From Chlorobiaceae bacterium (GTDB lineage Bacteria > Bacteroidota > Chlorobiia > Chlorobiales > Chlorobiaceae), in the NCBI GenBank assembly GCA_012972825.1, contig JABDHL010000056.1, positions 1 to 64,000 on the forward strand: DNA of 64,000 bases. The letters run 5' to 3'. The notes under the pieces were generated by a model. It saw only the letters and a list, made by a program, of their open reading frames with translations. It was not told the DNA's origin and did no database searches. Numbering within the stretch: position 1 is the first letter of the stretch; every line of letters starts with the position of its first letter. The position numbers were made by a program, and so were the translations under genes. Shown one piece after another: positions 15,416-26,664 of the stretch.

Positions 15416-16205
15416 AAAGATAACGGGTACCTCGGAGCACCGCAAGCTCATCGAGCACCGGTGATAAAGCAAGCATTCCGGCAATGAGCGGCGCATTGCC
15501 GCCGGTTGCAAGTACCCTGATGGATTGCTGCTGATCCTCCCCGCAAAACAAGGCATTAATCTTCACAAGAAGCCCTTCAATGCCGGAGACACAACTCAGG
15601 ATGATACCGTTCCTGATGCACTCGGCTGTCGAACATCCAATAAGATTATCGGGACGATCAATAATGACAAGGGGCAACAATGCAGTATGCTCATGCAAAG
15701 CCTTTGCCATAAGGTCAAGACCCGGCATAATAAGACCTCCGAGATACTGCCTGTCAGAACCGAGCACATCAATAGTTATAGCCGTACCGATATCAAGCGC
15801 AACAACAGGCTCTTCAGGGTAGAGCCGGCTGCTCAGGGAGCAAAGCGCAATTCGGTCGGCACCAAAAGAATCGGGCGATTCGTATTGCAACTGAAAAGGC
15901 AGGTACATTGTTGAAGAAACCTCCAGTACAAGACCGGTCAGATGATGGCGAAGGAAGCTGCTGACAACTGAACCCACTGAAGGTACAACGCTGCAGAGCG
16001 CAGCATCATGAAGAGTGGGATACTTCTCAAAAAGCGGTACTACTTGAGCATCTATGGCTTCACATCCGGAGAGAAGCATCGAAGGTACTTTTTGCACTTC
16101 AAGGCATTCATCACCCTTGAAAACCGCAAATGAAGCGGTAGTATTGCCTATGTCAACAACTAAAAGCAACGCATCTTGAAGAACTTGTTCGCTGATAGGA
16201 AGCAT
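15387..16205 (-). CDS. coaX: Type III pantothenate kinase
   Basis: A 272-residue ASKHA-fold kinase. The N-terminal LLVVDIGNTTASFAVF carries the phosphate-1 loop with the catalytic Asp, GADRIAL is the family's ligand motif, and ALDIGTAITIDVL is phosphate-2. LGGLIMPGLDLMAKALHE matches the 'GG.I.PG...M..AL...' stretch of CoaX. It makes 4'-phosphopantothenate, the first step of CoA synthesis. It is transcribed against aroB, and their 3' ends overlap. Confidence 0.93.
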   Translation of the reverse strand: MLPISEQVLQDALLLVVDIGNTTASFAVFKGDECLEVQKVPSMLLSGCEAIDAQVVPLFEKYPTLHDAALCSVVPSVGSVVSSFLRHHLTGLVLEVSSTMYLPFQLQYESPDSFGADRIALCSLSSRLYPEEPVVALDIGTAITIDVLGSDRQYLGGLIMPGLDLMAKALHEHTALLPLVIIDRPDNLIGCSTAECIRNGIILSCVSGIEGLLVKINALFCGEDQQQSIRVLATGGNAPLIAGMLALSPVLDELAVLRGTRYLFTLNEHSFR

Positions 16206-16231
16206 GTTCGGATATCCTTGAAAAAAAGTAC

Positions 16232-16792
16232 TCAGCGCAGCTTTGGTTCAATACGGGTTCTTTTATACAGGTCTGAAAGAAAGCGCTTGTAGTCAGGAAG
16301 GTTTGTGGTTACAAACAGTGAATCTCTGACCCGGGCTTTTCCAGCAACAATAAAAATTTTAGGAGGGGGGTTGTAGGTTATGCTCTCCTGGTAAATAGAG
16401 GTAATATCTGTCAGATTAATTTTTTTCTCATTGCCTTTTCGATCAAGATAAAGAAGCTTGTCGCCGGAAATTTTAATTGCATCACCATCCTGACCATGCT
16501 CTCCTACAAAACGGGTATTGTAGTAATTGGGACCACCGAGCGATATGGTCGTGAGGACGAGCAGTAACGTGGATTTCCAAAAGCAGCCAAGGTCGACACC
16601 ATAGGAAAATTTTCCGAATCGGAAAAAGACTGCCCATCCCACACTCAGAAAGAGCATACCGAGACACCAGGTGGCAAGAAAATAGAAATCCATCCACCAT
16701 GCGGGATAGGTCATTGGATAATGAAAAACCTCAGGCATGTCTTTATTGGTTGTTTTCAGGAAAATCGGAACGGGATGATAAAAATAAGCCAT
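16232..16792 (-). CDS. Hypothetical membrane protein
   Basis: The 186-residue product has two predicted membrane segments (about residues 33-58 and 73-88) followed by a soluble domain with strand-like segments (GDKLLYLDRKGNEKKINLTD, IFIVAGKARVRDSLFVTTN). The C-terminal domain may be a small PH-like or sensor fold. I do not recognise the family. It lies 26 bases upstream of coaX on the same strand and may be cotranscribed with it. Confidence 0.6.
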   Translation of the reverse strand: MAYFYHPVPIFLKTTNKDMPEVFHYPMTYPAWWMDFYFLATWCLGMLFLSVGWAVFFRFGKFSYGVDLGCFWKSTLLLVLTTISLGGPNYYNTRFVGEHGQDGDAIKISGDKLLYLDRKGNEKKINLTDITSIYQESITYNPPPKIFIVAGKARVRDSLFVTTNLPDYKRFLSDLYKRTRIEPKLR

Positions 16793-16870
16793 AACTTAAC
16801 GTTTGCAATATAAACATTTTCTTTGCTTCATGGGAAGTTCCGATTTGAACAACCATACACCACTTGACCG

Positions 16871-17290
16871 ATGAAATCGTACCACAAGGAACTCTGGATG
16901 CAGGTGCCTGCAAGAATGGATTTTGTGAATATTACCAGCGAAATCGAGTTTGCGCTAAGGGAAAGCGGCATTCAGGATGGCCTCTGTCTTGTCAATGCCA
17001 TGCACATCACGGCATCAGTCTTCATAAACGATGATGAATCAGGACTGAAGCAGGACTACAAGCGATGGCTTGAAGAACTTGCGCCGCATGAGCCCATCAG
17101 CCGATACCGCCACAACATGACCGGTGAAGATAACGGCGATGCGCATCATAAGCGGCAGATCATGGGCAGGGAGGTAGTTATCGCGATAACCAAAGGAAAA
17201 CTGCATTTCGGACCATGGGAACAGATTTTTTATGGTGAGTTCGATGGTATGAGAAAAAAACGGGTGCTTATCAAGATTATCGGGGAATAA
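16871..17290 (+). CDS. YjbQ/UPF0047 family (secondary thiamine-phosphate synthase-like)
   Basis: A 139-residue protein with the UPF0047 signatures: [20 protein letters not shown] near the middle, the His-rich [22 protein letters not shown], and the C-terminal [25 protein letters not shown]. The family is known for weak thiamine-phosphate synthase activity; its true role is not settled. Its length is typical. It is divergent from the membrane-protein gene at 16792. Confidence 0.88.
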   Translation: MKSYHKELWMQVPARMDFVNITSEIEFALRESGIQDGLCLVNAMHITASVFINDDESGLKQDYKRWLEELAPHEPISRYRHNMTGEDNGDAHHKRQIMGREVVIAITKGKLHFGPWEQIFYGEFDGMRKKRVLIKIIGE

Positions 17291-17477
17291 AAATAGTGCT
17301 GAGGGCTGAGATGTGATTGAAGATCAATCGGTTAAAATAGATACTTCTTTTCCCTGGATTGACAGCCTTATCATAGTTATTCAAAATTATTGATCGCTGA
17401 ATAGCAACTTTTGCAACATTAATGATGTTTCGAATAAGAGGACATTTTTAGTCTTATTAAATCAAAACATCAGAATC

Positions 17478-18074
17478 ATGAAGATCTCCATTAATAACCA
17501 CCCATACGAAGCAAAACAGGGAGAGAGGTTACTTGATATTGCTCGAAGCAACCACGAACATATCGGCTATTTCTGTGGTGGAAACAGCATATGTCAGACT
17601 TGTTATGTCAAAATTCTCGAGGGTAGTGAGCTTCTTTCACCGATCAGTGTTGAGGAGAAAGCCCTGTTGTCAGACACGTTGATCCATGAAGGTACAAGAA
17701 TGGCATGCCTGACCACTGTTGAGAAAGAGGGTACTATAAGAGTTGTTTCCTTAGTTGAGGAGGTGAAACGCGTTTTTGAAACAAATCCACTGAAATTGAC
17801 CGACTATGCGGCTAAAATGGGATGGGAGTCGCTGGTCAAGTTTCCTGATACCATGCGCATGCAGGGAAAAAGAGAATTCGACTTGTGGCAGCTCATTGCT
17901 GATATCATCAGTGGAATAGGCGATGCTTTGCAGTTGCTTGCCAATGCTTTTATTCCTGTAACCTCAGGGGATACTGAGCATACAGAAACATGCAAACCCT
18001 TTCAACTGTCAGCCTTCTGTAATGGCAATACAGATAAAGAGAGTTCTGAAAAGAGAGAACATATTGCAGCATAG
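17478..18074 (+). CDS. Chlorosome envelope-type [2Fe-2S] protein (CsmI/CsmJ/CsmX family)
   Basis: This 198-residue protein has an N-terminal adrenodoxin-type [2Fe-2S] ferredoxin domain: C-x5-C-x2-C in YFCGGNSICQTCYV, and a fourth Cys in TRMACLTTVE about 40 residues later. A C-terminal hydrophobic/amphipathic segment follows (ELWQLIADIISGIGDALQLL-like). This combination is the signature of the chlorosome envelope redox proteins of green sulfur bacteria, which control oxygen-dependent quenching of energy transfer. It is shorter than its neighbour at 18206. I cannot tell which Csm member it is. Confidence 0.75.
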   Translation: MKISINNHPYEAKQGERLLDIARSNHEHIGYFCGGNSICQTCYVKILEGSELLSPISVEEKALLSDTLIHEGTRMACLTTVEKEGTIRVVSLVEEVKRVFETNPLKLTDYAAKMGWESLVKFPDTMRMQGKREFDLWQLIADIISGIGDALQLLANAFIPVTSGDTEHTETCKPFQLSAFCNGNTDKESSEKREHIAA

Positions 18075-18092
18075 TTGAAAATGATTAAGGGT

Positions 18093-18128
18093 CAAACCTT
18101 GTTCTTTAGAGAGGGAGAACAAGGTTTG
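18093..18128. promoter_or_regulatory. Perfect 13-bp hairpin between the two chlorosome genes
   Basis: CAAACCTTGTTCT (18093-18105) pairs perfectly with AGAACAAGGTTTG (18116-18128). The 10-base loop is purine-rich. No T-run follows, so it is more likely an mRNA processing or stabilising element, or a partial terminator that sets different levels of the two chlorosome proteins. Confidence 0.55.
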
Positions 18129-18205
18129 ATTGAAGCTGGTGCTAAATTTTTTTATATTTAAAATAAAAGCGCTTTAATTGCTTGGTTTACTTAATTCATC
18201 ACTAA

Positions 18206-18892
18206 TTGCATAAACCCATGATCATCTCTATTAACGATAAACCTTGTGAAGCGCATGTTGGTGATTTGCTTCTGAAGGTTGCGCAGAAACATAAAAGCCA
18301 TATAGGCTGTATTTGTGGCGGAAACGCTATTTGCCAGAGCTGTTTTGTTTATGTAAAGGAAGGGAGCGAGTGCCTGTCGCCGCCAAGTATAGAGGAGAAA
18401 GCCTTTATTTCTGACAAGCTTTTTCAAGAGGGTGGACGACTGGCCTGTCGGAGTGTTATAGTGAAAGAGGGAACACTGCGTGTGCTTTCCAGGGCAGAGC
18501 ACCTCAGACACCTTGTTTTAGGATTGAATGTTCCGGGTTTTATCACATATGCACAGACAATCGGATATAATGTCGTTAACAAACTGCCTGATGGCGCTGG
18601 TAACCTTTTCAAGCGTGTTAAAGATGGCACAGTAAGCCCGGGTGATTCTCTTGGAAAAATCGGAAATGGATTGGCATACGGATCGCTTCTGGCGACTACT
18701 ACCTTTATGGAAACTTTCCCCTTCATGCAGTACCCTGTATCCATTATTTCTGAAGGTGCAAAAGAAGTGTTCAAGGGTGCAGGAAACCTGATATGCAATG
18801 TTTCAGGAGGAGTCCTGCACTTGCCTGGAACTTGTGATTGCGGAACGAATAAAACTCCGGTGATTGAATCTGTGAAAATATCTGTCAAGTAA
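18206..18892 (+). CDS. Chlorosome envelope-type [2Fe-2S] protein (CsmI/CsmJ/CsmX family)
   Basis: The 228-residue product is a paralogue of the 17478 protein. The N-terminal domain reads CICGGNAICQSCFVYVKEGS with the same C-x5-C-x2-C spacing and a fourth Cys in GRLACRSVIV. The C-terminal half is longer and more hydrophobic (YGSLLATTTFMETFPFMQYP), suitable for packing against the glycolipid chlorosome envelope. The length agrees with CsmJ/CsmX-type proteins (about 220-245 residues). Close to its C-terminus an extra CDCGTN motif could hold a further metal or disulfide. Confidence 0.78.
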   Translation: MHKPMIISINDKPCEAHVGDLLLKVAQKHKSHIGCICGGNAICQSCFVYVKEGSECLSPPSIEEKAFISDKLFQEGGRLACRSVIVKEGTLRVLSRAEHLRHLVLGLNVPGFITYAQTIGYNVVNKLPDGAGNLFKRVKDGTVSPGDSLGKIGNGLAYGSLLATTTFMETFPFMQYPVSIISEGAKEVFKGAGNLICNVSGGVLHLPGTCDCGTNKTPVIESVKISVK

Positions 18893-18941
18893 TTTTTCCG
18901 TTTTTGTTGAATCGGGTAAACACAGCAATCATGAACTCCTG

Positions 18942-20162
18942 ATGGGGTATTCTACTGATATTGAAAATATTGAGTTTGAGCTTGGCGCAAAAACCCTTGA
19001 ACGCTGGTTGATCAGGCCTGAGAAAACCATGCATATTGTTCTTGGTATACCGAAAGAGCGGGCTCAGGATGAGAGGCGGGTAGCTATTTCACCTCCGGGA
19101 GTTCAAATACTTATAGAGCATGGAATTAAAGTTACTATTGAACGATCTGCCGGTCATTTCTGCAATTTTACTGATATCGCATACGCAGAAGCGGGAGCAA
19201 CAATTGCTGAAAGTCCAGAAGAGTTGTACCAGCAATCAAACGTCATTGTCAAGGTCTCTCCCCCTCAACCTGAAGAGCTTCCCCTGTTTGTGCCCGGTCA
19301 GATGCTTATTTCCGCCCTGCATCTTGGTACGATCACTCCCCATCTGATAAAAGCTCTCCTTGAAAAAAATATCACTGCACTAGGATTTGAATTTATTGAA
19401 ACAAGGGACGGAGAACTCCCAATAGTAAGAACATTGAGCGAAATAGCCGGTTCGCTTGCCATTCAGACAGCAGCTAAATACCTTGAAACCGGTTATGGAG
19501 GCAGCGGAATCCTGCTTGGAGGAATTGCTGGAGTTCCCCCTGCCCATGTCACCATTATCGGCGCAGGCACTGTAGGGCTTTTTGCGGCACAGGACGCCCT
19601 CGGACTTGGTGCACAGGTCACGGTCATCGATAAGGAGATTAACCGACTGAGAAGATTCGAAGCATTTTTCAACCGTCATCTTGTCACCGCAATAGCAAAC
19701 GATCATTACATTGCGGAGCTTGCAAAGATGTCTGATGTTTTGATCGGCGCTTTAAGCCCGAGACAGAAAATTAACAAACCGCTGGTCAGTGAACAGGTAG
19801 TAAAATCCATGAAACCCGGTTCGGTTATTATTGACGTCTCTATTGATCAAGGAGCTTGCTTTGCCACCAGCCGGCACACCTCACATACCAATCCGATTTA
19901 TGTCAAGCATGGCGTTACGCATTACTGCGTTCCAAACATTCCTTCCGCTGTAGCAAAAACAGCCTCTTTTGCTCTTACCAATACATTGCTCCCCTTTTTG
20001 CTGAAGCTCACCTCACATGAGACTATTTCGGATATCCTCTGGAAAAACCATAGTCTTAGACGAGGAACCTATATTTTTAAAAGCTACGTCACGAAGAAAA
20101 TTCTTGCTGAACTTACAGATCTTCCTTTCAGAGAGATCGATATGCTGCTTGCCGCCTGTTAA
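18942..20162 (+). CDS. ald: Alanine dehydrogenase
   Basis: The 406-residue product matches alanine dehydrogenase and the related transhydrogenase alpha family. IVLGIPKERAQDERRVAISP is the substrate-binding N-terminus, and VTIIGAGTVGLFAAQDALGLGAQV is the Rossmann NAD motif. GSVIIDVSIDQGACF and HYCVPNIPSAVAKTAS contain the conserved catalytic-region residues. It interconverts alanine and pyruvate plus ammonia. A 29-residue N-terminal extension precedes the usual start, so the ATG at 19029 is an alternative. It converges on crtH with an 8-base gap. Confidence 0.88.
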   Translation: MGYSTDIENIEFELGAKTLERWLIRPEKTMHIVLGIPKERAQDERRVAISPPGVQILIEHGIKVTIERSAGHFCNFTDIAYAEAGATIAESPEELYQQSNVIVKVSPPQPEELPLFVPGQMLISALHLGTITPHLIKALLEKNITALGFEFIETRDGELPIVRTLSEIAGSLAIQTAAKYLETGYGGSGILLGGIAGVPPAHVTIIGAGTVGLFAAQDALGLGAQVTVIDKEINRLRRFEAFFNRHLVTAIANDHYIAELAKMSDVLIGALSPRQKINKPLVSEQVVKSMKPGSVIIDVSIDQGACFATSRHTSHTNPIYVKHGVTHYCVPNIPSAVAKTASFALTNTLLPFLLKLTSHETISDILWKNHSLRRGTYIFKSYVTKKILAELTDLPFREIDMLLAAC

Positions 20163-20170
20163 GAGGGTGC

Positions 20171-21685
20171 TTAGATCAATTCATCAAGGGGTTTACCGAA
20201 TTGCCGGGCAATGTAGGAGGCGCATGAGACTCCTGAATAAGTTACAGCAATAACACCCTGACCGGGGAAGGTACTGTCACCGGCTGCAAAGAGGTTTTTA
20301 ATACGGGTCGTATTCTGGGGTTTTTGAAGGATGTTCTGTCCCGGCTTCAAGAGCGGCCCATAGGATCCCTGGAAGCGGTTAAGGTAACGCTGATGGGTCA
20401 ATGGCGTTGCAAGCAGTTTGAGCTCGATGGCATTTGACAATCCGGGCAGGAGTCTTTCAGTACGGGATATTATCGTTGCAGCCAAGGCTTCCTTTGCATC
20501 ATGGTATGCACCATTTTTCCTGTCGTAGTGCTGCCATTGGTCGGCTTCGGCGGTAACAAATGCATGGACAATATGCTTGCCGGGGGGGGCCAGGGATGGG
20601 TCAAGAATCGTCGGGGCTGAAAAATAGATGGTTCCGCCAGGCTGATTGTAGTTCTCCCACGTATCGACAAGAACATGGTGGACATAAAACTCCTTTGGAA
20701 TGACTGAGGCGTCTATACCGAGATAGAGCTGAAACCAGCTCGGGGCTATGAAGAATCTGTTTTCATCCTCCCTGTAACGCGAATCGGTTACAAGGCGGTT
20801 AAAGGTATCCCATATTGTGGCATTGCTTATAACTGCTTTGGCATAATGCTCACTGCCATCAGCAAGCCTTACTCCGCGAGCTTCTCCATTGTCTACAAGA
20901 ATAGAGGCAACCTCTGATTGAAAGCGGATTTGACCACCTGATTTTTCTATTGCCTGACATAACGCTTTGGGAATCGCTCCGGAACCACCAACAGGGTAGT
21001 TTATACCTCCGTAATGACGATCCGCAAGACAGATGCCAGCATTGACCAGTGGTGTTGAAACTGCGTCCTGCACTGCCCATGCATAGGCTTCTATATCAAT
21101 AAATTTGAGCAGCTCTTCATCATTGATATACTTTCTGGCTGTTTTTCCCATTGAACGAAAGGTCTTTAATGCAAGTGCAATGGTTTTTGCCGGAAACGAA
21201 AGACCTACTGAGGCCAGATGAAACACATCCTCAAGCGAACCGGCTGGAAGTGAACAAAGAATATCATGCACTGCATCGAGTTCCATGTAAAACTTTTCAA
21301 TGCCGTGACGCTCATGGGGAAAACGTGCAGTGAGCGCATCGAGAAATGCATGGCGGTCGTAATAAACCGGAAGTGAAAAATCGTTTGGCAAATGATAGTG
21401 AATCTGTACTGGATCAGGTATCGTGGCTACCTCAATCCCCAGTTTCCGGAATATCCTTGTATGCAGGTTAAGGGTGCCACTGTTACCGTTTTCTCCAAAA
21501 CCGTAAAAGACTGATGCGCCAGCATCAAAACAGTAACCCTCTCGTTGAAACGAAGAACAACTTCCTCCCGGATAGAGGTTCTTTTCAAAAACGAGTGTGG
21601 ATATACCACGCGCCTGAAGCAGTGCAGCGGCAGTCAGACCACCAATGCCAGAGCCGATAATAATGACATCGGCAGATTCATTCAT
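20171..21685 (-). CDS. crtH: Carotenoid isomerase (CrtH/CRTISO-like FAD oxidoreductase)
   Basis: A 504-residue FAD-dependent enzyme. The dinucleotide motif is DVIIIGSGIGGLTAAALLQA. LYPGGSCSSFQREGYCFDAG and the 'GFGENGN..TLNL' segment are the features that separate CRTISO/CrtH from phytoene desaturase. The C-terminal NLFAAGDSTFPGQGVIAVT is the family's FAD-contact motif. It would convert poly-cis carotenoid intermediates to all-trans forms during synthesis of chlorobactene or isorenieratene. It is divergent from the sigma factor gene. Confidence 0.85.
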   Translation of the reverse strand: MNESADVIIIGSGIGGLTAAALLQARGISTLVFEKNLYPGGSCSSFQREGYCFDAGASVFYGFGENGNSGTLNLHTRIFRKLGIEVATIPDPVQIHYHLPNDFSLPVYYDRHAFLDALTARFPHERHGIEKFYMELDAVHDILCSLPAGSLEDVFHLASVGLSFPAKTIALALKTFRSMGKTARKYINDEELLKFIDIEAYAWAVQDAVSTPLVNAGICLADRHYGGINYPVGGSGAIPKALCQAIEKSGGQIRFQSEVASILVDNGEARGVRLADGSEHYAKAVISNATIWDTFNRLVTDSRYREDENRFFIAPSWFQLYLGIDASVIPKEFYVHHVLVDTWENYNQPGGTIYFSAPTILDPSLAPPGKHIVHAFVTAEADQWQHYDRKNGAYHDAKEALAATIISRTERLLPGLSNAIELKLLATPLTHQRYLNRFQGSYGPLLKPGQNILQKPQNTTRIKNLFAAGDSTFPGQGVIAVTYSGVSCASYIARQFGKPLDELI

Positions 21686-21819
21686 AGAAATTATGCATCT
21701 TGATTTTATTCCTAAGTTCTTAAATGCATTAAAATATATTGATTTAAATTAATTATTATAGAGAGCGTTACCTCCACATAAAAAAACAATATTTTTTTGA
21801 ACCAGGAAGATTTGATCTC

Positions 21820-22449
21820 ATGGATAAACCCGATCCAACCCGTCATGTTAAAACCAGGACAAAAAAAGAATCTCTGTCCCGTGAGGAGCGTCAGAAGCAA
21901 CTTGAGTTTCAAACAGAAGCCGTTGTTCATCTTAATTCGCTTTATAATTATGCGCTTCATTTAACCATGAATCCGAGTGATGCTGAAGATTTGGTGCAGG
22001 AAACCTATCTGAAAGCTTATAGATTTTTTAATTCTTTCGAGCGGGGAACAAACTGTAAAGCATGGCTGTTTAAAATCCTGAAAAACAATTATATCAACCG
22101 GTTTCGTAAAAATTCAAAAGAGCCGGGCAAGGTTGATTACGATCTTATAAAGGATTTTTATCACTCTATCAAGGATGTCCAGAATGACACAAGTGAAGCA
22201 GAAAGCGATTATTTCCATTCACTGCTGCACGAAGAGGTCTATCAGGCACTTCAATCCCTGCCAGAAGAGTTCAAGGAAGTAATACAACTGTGTGATATTG
22301 ATGGGTTTACCTATGAAGAAATTGCAAATATGGTTGAAAGTCCTATCGGCACAGTAAGATCAAGACTATACAGGGGGAGAAAATTACTTCGCGAACAACT
22401 TGAAGGGTATGCTAAAAAATACGGCATAAACACCGATAACCATCAATAA
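21820..22449 (+). CDS. ECF-type RNA polymerase sigma factor
   Basis: The 209-residue product has sigma region 2 ([28 protein letters not shown]) and region 4 ([42 protein letters not shown] with its helix-turn-helix). The layout matches the RpoE/SigR/SigH group. The next gene, 18 bases on, is a zinc-binding anti-sigma-like protein, suggesting a redox-sensing pair like SigR/RsrA. A 35-residue basic N-terminal extension precedes region 2. Confidence 0.9.
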   Translation: MDKPDPTRHVKTRTKKESLSREERQKQLEFQTEAVVHLNSLYNYALHLTMNPSDAEDLVQETYLKAYRFFNSFERGTNCKAWLFKILKNNYINRFRKNSKEPGKVDYDLIKDFYHSIKDVQNDTSEAESDYFHSLLHEEVYQALQSLPEEFKEVIQLCDIDGFTYEEIANMVESPIGTVRSRLYRGRKLLREQLEGYAKKYGINTDNHQ

Positions 22450-22467
22450 GCAAAAACCATAATTACT

Positions 22468-22725
22468 ATGAACTGCCAAAAAGCCCGCGTTCTTATGAGT
22501 GCCGCTGTGGATTGTGAGCTTTCACTTAAGGAAGAACAGGGTTTTCTCCTGCATCTCTCGGAATGCAAAGAATGCAAAGATGAGTTTGAAGAGGCAAAAA
22601 AAACCAAGATGATCATAAAGGAGAAAATTGTCCAGTTTAAAGCCCCTCAGACACTGATTAATTCAATTATGGAACTTACCAGCCTCAGTACCGTTGAGCA
22701 TGAGGACACTATTCTTTTTGAATAA
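22468..22725 (+). CDS. Zinc-finger anti-sigma factor (RsrA/ChrR-N-like)
   Basis: An 85-residue zf-HC2-type protein. The pattern C3...H30-x3-C34-x2-C37 (NCQKAR, then HLSECKECKDEF) is the H-x3-C-x2-C zinc motif of anti-sigma factors whose zinc is released on oxidation. It follows the sigma gene closely, so it probably binds and inhibits that sigma factor. The short length and lack of membrane segment point to a soluble, cytoplasmic sensor. Confidence 0.8.
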   Translation: MNCQKARVLMSAAVDCELSLKEEQGFLLHLSECKECKDEFEEAKKTKMIIKEKIVQFKAPQTLINSIMELTSLSTVEHEDTILFE

Positions 22726-22874
22726 CCGTTCCGGAATATCTGTTATGGTCATCGCTTAAGTACCATGTATACTTTGATTTGTATGATTTAATAACTATAT
22801 AGACAATCGATTTCAAAACTAAAATTACAGCTGCAAAACGGATTCTGTCTATTCGGCGCAGCAACAAGATTGTC

Positions 22875-23261
22875 ATGAAAAAAACCGTTACCATCACTGA
22901 AGAGGAAGTAAAAAAGTGGAATCTCAATATGCCTGATGAAATGCTTGAAGCTGTTTCCAATCGATTCAAGCTGCTTTCTGAGCCGATGAGACTGAAAATA
23001 TTGCGCGTTCTCTGTGAACGGGAGCATACAGTTCAGGAGATTGTCAATAAGATCAATGCCACTCAGGCAAACATTTCGAAACATCTTGCCTTGCTGCATG
23101 ACAATGGTGTTGTGAACCGTAGAAAAGAGGGCTTGAAATGCTATTACCGGATTGCTGATGACAGCATTATCTATTCTTGCTATCTGAGCTCGAAGAGCGT
23201 CGTTGAAACTCTTCAGGACCGACTCAGCTGGGTGCAGAACATCAATACCAATCATATCTGA
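22875..23261 (+). CDS. ArsR/SmtB-family transcriptional regulator
   Basis: A 128-residue winged-helix protein. [27 protein letters not shown] opens the DNA-binding domain, [25 protein letters not shown] is the recognition helix and wing, and [18 protein letters not shown] follows. The ELCVC metal site of ArsR is not seen: only RVLCERE remains at that position. It could sense a metal through other residues or a different signal. It lies 326 bases upstream of hsp20. Confidence 0.88.
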   Translation: MKKTVTITEEEVKKWNLNMPDEMLEAVSNRFKLLSEPMRLKILRVLCEREHTVQEIVNKINATQANISKHLALLHDNGVVNRRKEGLKCYYRIADDSIIYSCYLSSKSVVETLQDRLSWVQNINTNHI

Positions 23262-23496
23262 CTGACACCAAAACTCACCAAACTGCTTACAGGCGTTTGG
23301 GCCTGATAATATGTGACCTGCCTCACTTCTTCTATTTTCTCTATTGTTCATAGTTTTTTTCATGTATGACGAATACTCTGTCATTATTGACACTATATGA
23401 CATTATTGCAACAGAACAAAAATCAGTGTGACATTTTTACCATAAACCTGTCTTTTAAGTCTCAAAAAACAATTAAAAACATGATATCTATCCTTT
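23262..23496. other. Gap upstream of hsp20 with GTCAT/ATGAC repeats
   Basis: No gene is seen. Several copies of ATGAC or GTCAT in inverted orientation cluster at about 23364-23403 (for example ATGAC-N9-GTCAT). They resemble the perfect repeat in front of the truncated hsp20 at 1875-1900, so they may bind a common regulator. This is an inference from motif similarity only. Confidence 0.25.
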
Positions 23497-23510
23497 GGCA
23501 CGCTTTTTGT
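23495..23510 (+). promoter_or_regulatory. Candidate sigma-54-type promoter for hsp20
   Basis: The sequence TTGGCACGCTTTTTGT matches the -24/-12 consensus TTGGCACG-N4-TTGC at all but the last base (GT instead of GC). The GG (23497-23498) and G (23509) are spaced by the required 10 bases. It lies 78 bases upstream of the hsp20 start. No bacterial enhancer-binding protein gene is in this window. Confidence 0.35.
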
Positions 23511-23587
23511 TAAATTAATCACAGTAAGTCGTTAATCGCTTACAATATATCAACCCATAACAATACAAGCGAAAAAAGGAGAATAAG

Positions 23588-23986
23588 ATGCTCGTAAAAT
23601 TAACTAAAGACCCTCTGAGGAAGTTTGATGATATACGTTCAAGTGCCAAAACACCTTCAATGCCAGCTTTTTATGTAGATATCTCTGAAGATGAAACAGG
23701 ATTTCATATTGATGCTGAACTACCAGGTATCGCCAAAGATGAAATTGCTCTCAATGTTGAGGATGATGTTCTGACTATCAAGGCGGAAAGAAAACATAAT
23801 ACTGAAGAGAACAAAAAAGATTACCTGCGTATCGAAAGGACCTATGGCAGTTTACAGAGAAAATTCAGCCTTGGTGAGACTATTGATCAGGAGCATATTA
23901 ATGCAGGGTTTGACAATGGAATACTTCATGTAACCCTGCCGAAAGCTCAGATGACAAAAAAAATAAAGGAAATTGCGATTAACTGA
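23588..23986 (+). CDS. Small heat-shock protein, Hsp20 family
   Basis: A 132-residue alpha-crystallin-type chaperone. The domain runs from about residue 30 ([20 protein letters not shown]) to the C-terminal [11 protein letters not shown], which includes the conserved 'A-G...GvL.vtlPK' end. A short basic tail follows. It would hold unfolding proteins for refolding by DnaK, whose gene follows 82 bases later. The start has a strong site (AAAAAAGGAGAA). A close relative starts at 63667, and a fragment of a third lies at 1899. Confidence 0.92.
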   Translation: MLVKLTKDPLRKFDDIRSSAKTPSMPAFYVDISEDETGFHIDAELPGIAKDEIALNVEDDVLTIKAERKHNTEENKKDYLRIERTYGSLQRKFSLGETIDQEHINAGFDNGILHVTLPKAQMTKKIKEIAIN

Positions 23987-24023
23987 CATGATACCATAAG
24001 GGGTTCACCACCATTGGTTGTGA

Positions 24024-25991
<1,968 letters not shown>

Positions 25992-26025
25992 TCTAGTAAT
26001 CTCTTAGATCGTTGTATTCTTGAAT

Positions 26026-26060
26026 AACGAAGGGATTCATAATGAATCCCTTTGTTATTT
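26026..26060 (+). terminator. Intrinsic terminator after dnaK
   Basis: AACGAAGGGATTCAT (26026-26040) pairs with ATGAATCCCTTTGTT (26042-26056) with one mismatch, and TATTTAT follows. It lies 35 bases after the dnaK stop. Confidence 0.8.
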
Positions 26061-26133
26061 ATCCTTGTTTTGCTAATTTATTATCAATTGACAGGTAGAA
26101 CACCAGAGTGTATTATTTTTGCAAAATCTAACC

Positions 26134-26577
26134 ATGCAAGCAATGCAACCTCAGCTCAGCCGTCCGAACACCGGCAAAAACCAAGTCAGAGTCAGTACAT
26201 CAGGGCCATGGTCAGGCAATGCGGTTCATAAAGCAGAAAAATATTTTATAACCTCTGCAAAAAGGGATAATAGGGGCAACCTTCAAATCCATATAAGTCC
26301 TGCTTCCGGGCGCAGAAAGCTGTCGCCGACCCGGGAGATCATCAATAAAGTGATTTCCGGCGAAGTTGAACTTTTTGTTTTGACAACACAACCGGATATC
26401 GGCATTGACCTGAAGAAGAAGGTTCTTGATAATGAAAACCGGTATGTCATAGACTTTGACAACAGGGGAGTAAAGTGGACTATGAGAGATATCCCGGTCT
26501 TTTATGATTCACTGCAGCAGAAACTTTGCGTTGAAATTGACAGGCGTACTTATACACTTAATGAGTTTTTCAAGTAA
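26134..26577 (+). CDS. Hypothetical protein (147 aa)
   Basis: A soluble, basic 147-residue protein if the ATG at 26134 is used. An in-frame TTG at 26119 and an ATG at 26143 are alternatives. The first 40 residues look disordered ([20 protein letters not shown]). The rest has strand-like stretches ([52 protein letters not shown]). I do not recognise a family. It sits between the dnaK terminator and a bidirectional terminator and so is monocistronic. Confidence 0.6.
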   Translation: MQAMQPQLSRPNTGKNQVRVSTSGPWSGNAVHKAEKYFITSAKRDNRGNLQIHISPASGRRKLSPTREIINKVISGEVELFVLTTQPDIGIDLKKKVLDNENRYVIDFDNRGVKWTMRDIPVFYDSLQQKLCVEIDRRTYTLNEFFK

Positions 26578-26596
26578 GGTAAAACTTTGCATAAAA

Positions 26597-26641
26597 AAAA
26601 TGCAGAAAGCCCTTGAGATTATCATGGGCTTTCTACATTTT
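26597..26641. terminator. Bidirectional terminator between convergent genes
   Basis: AGAAAGCCC at 26604-26612 pairs with GGGCTTTCT at 26625-26633. A T-run follows on the plus side (ACATTTT), and eight A's precede on the plus side, giving a T-run on the minus strand. It separates the 26134 gene from cpoB. Confidence 0.8.
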
Positions 26642-26664
26642 CAGCATTCTTTTTCAGTGATGTA

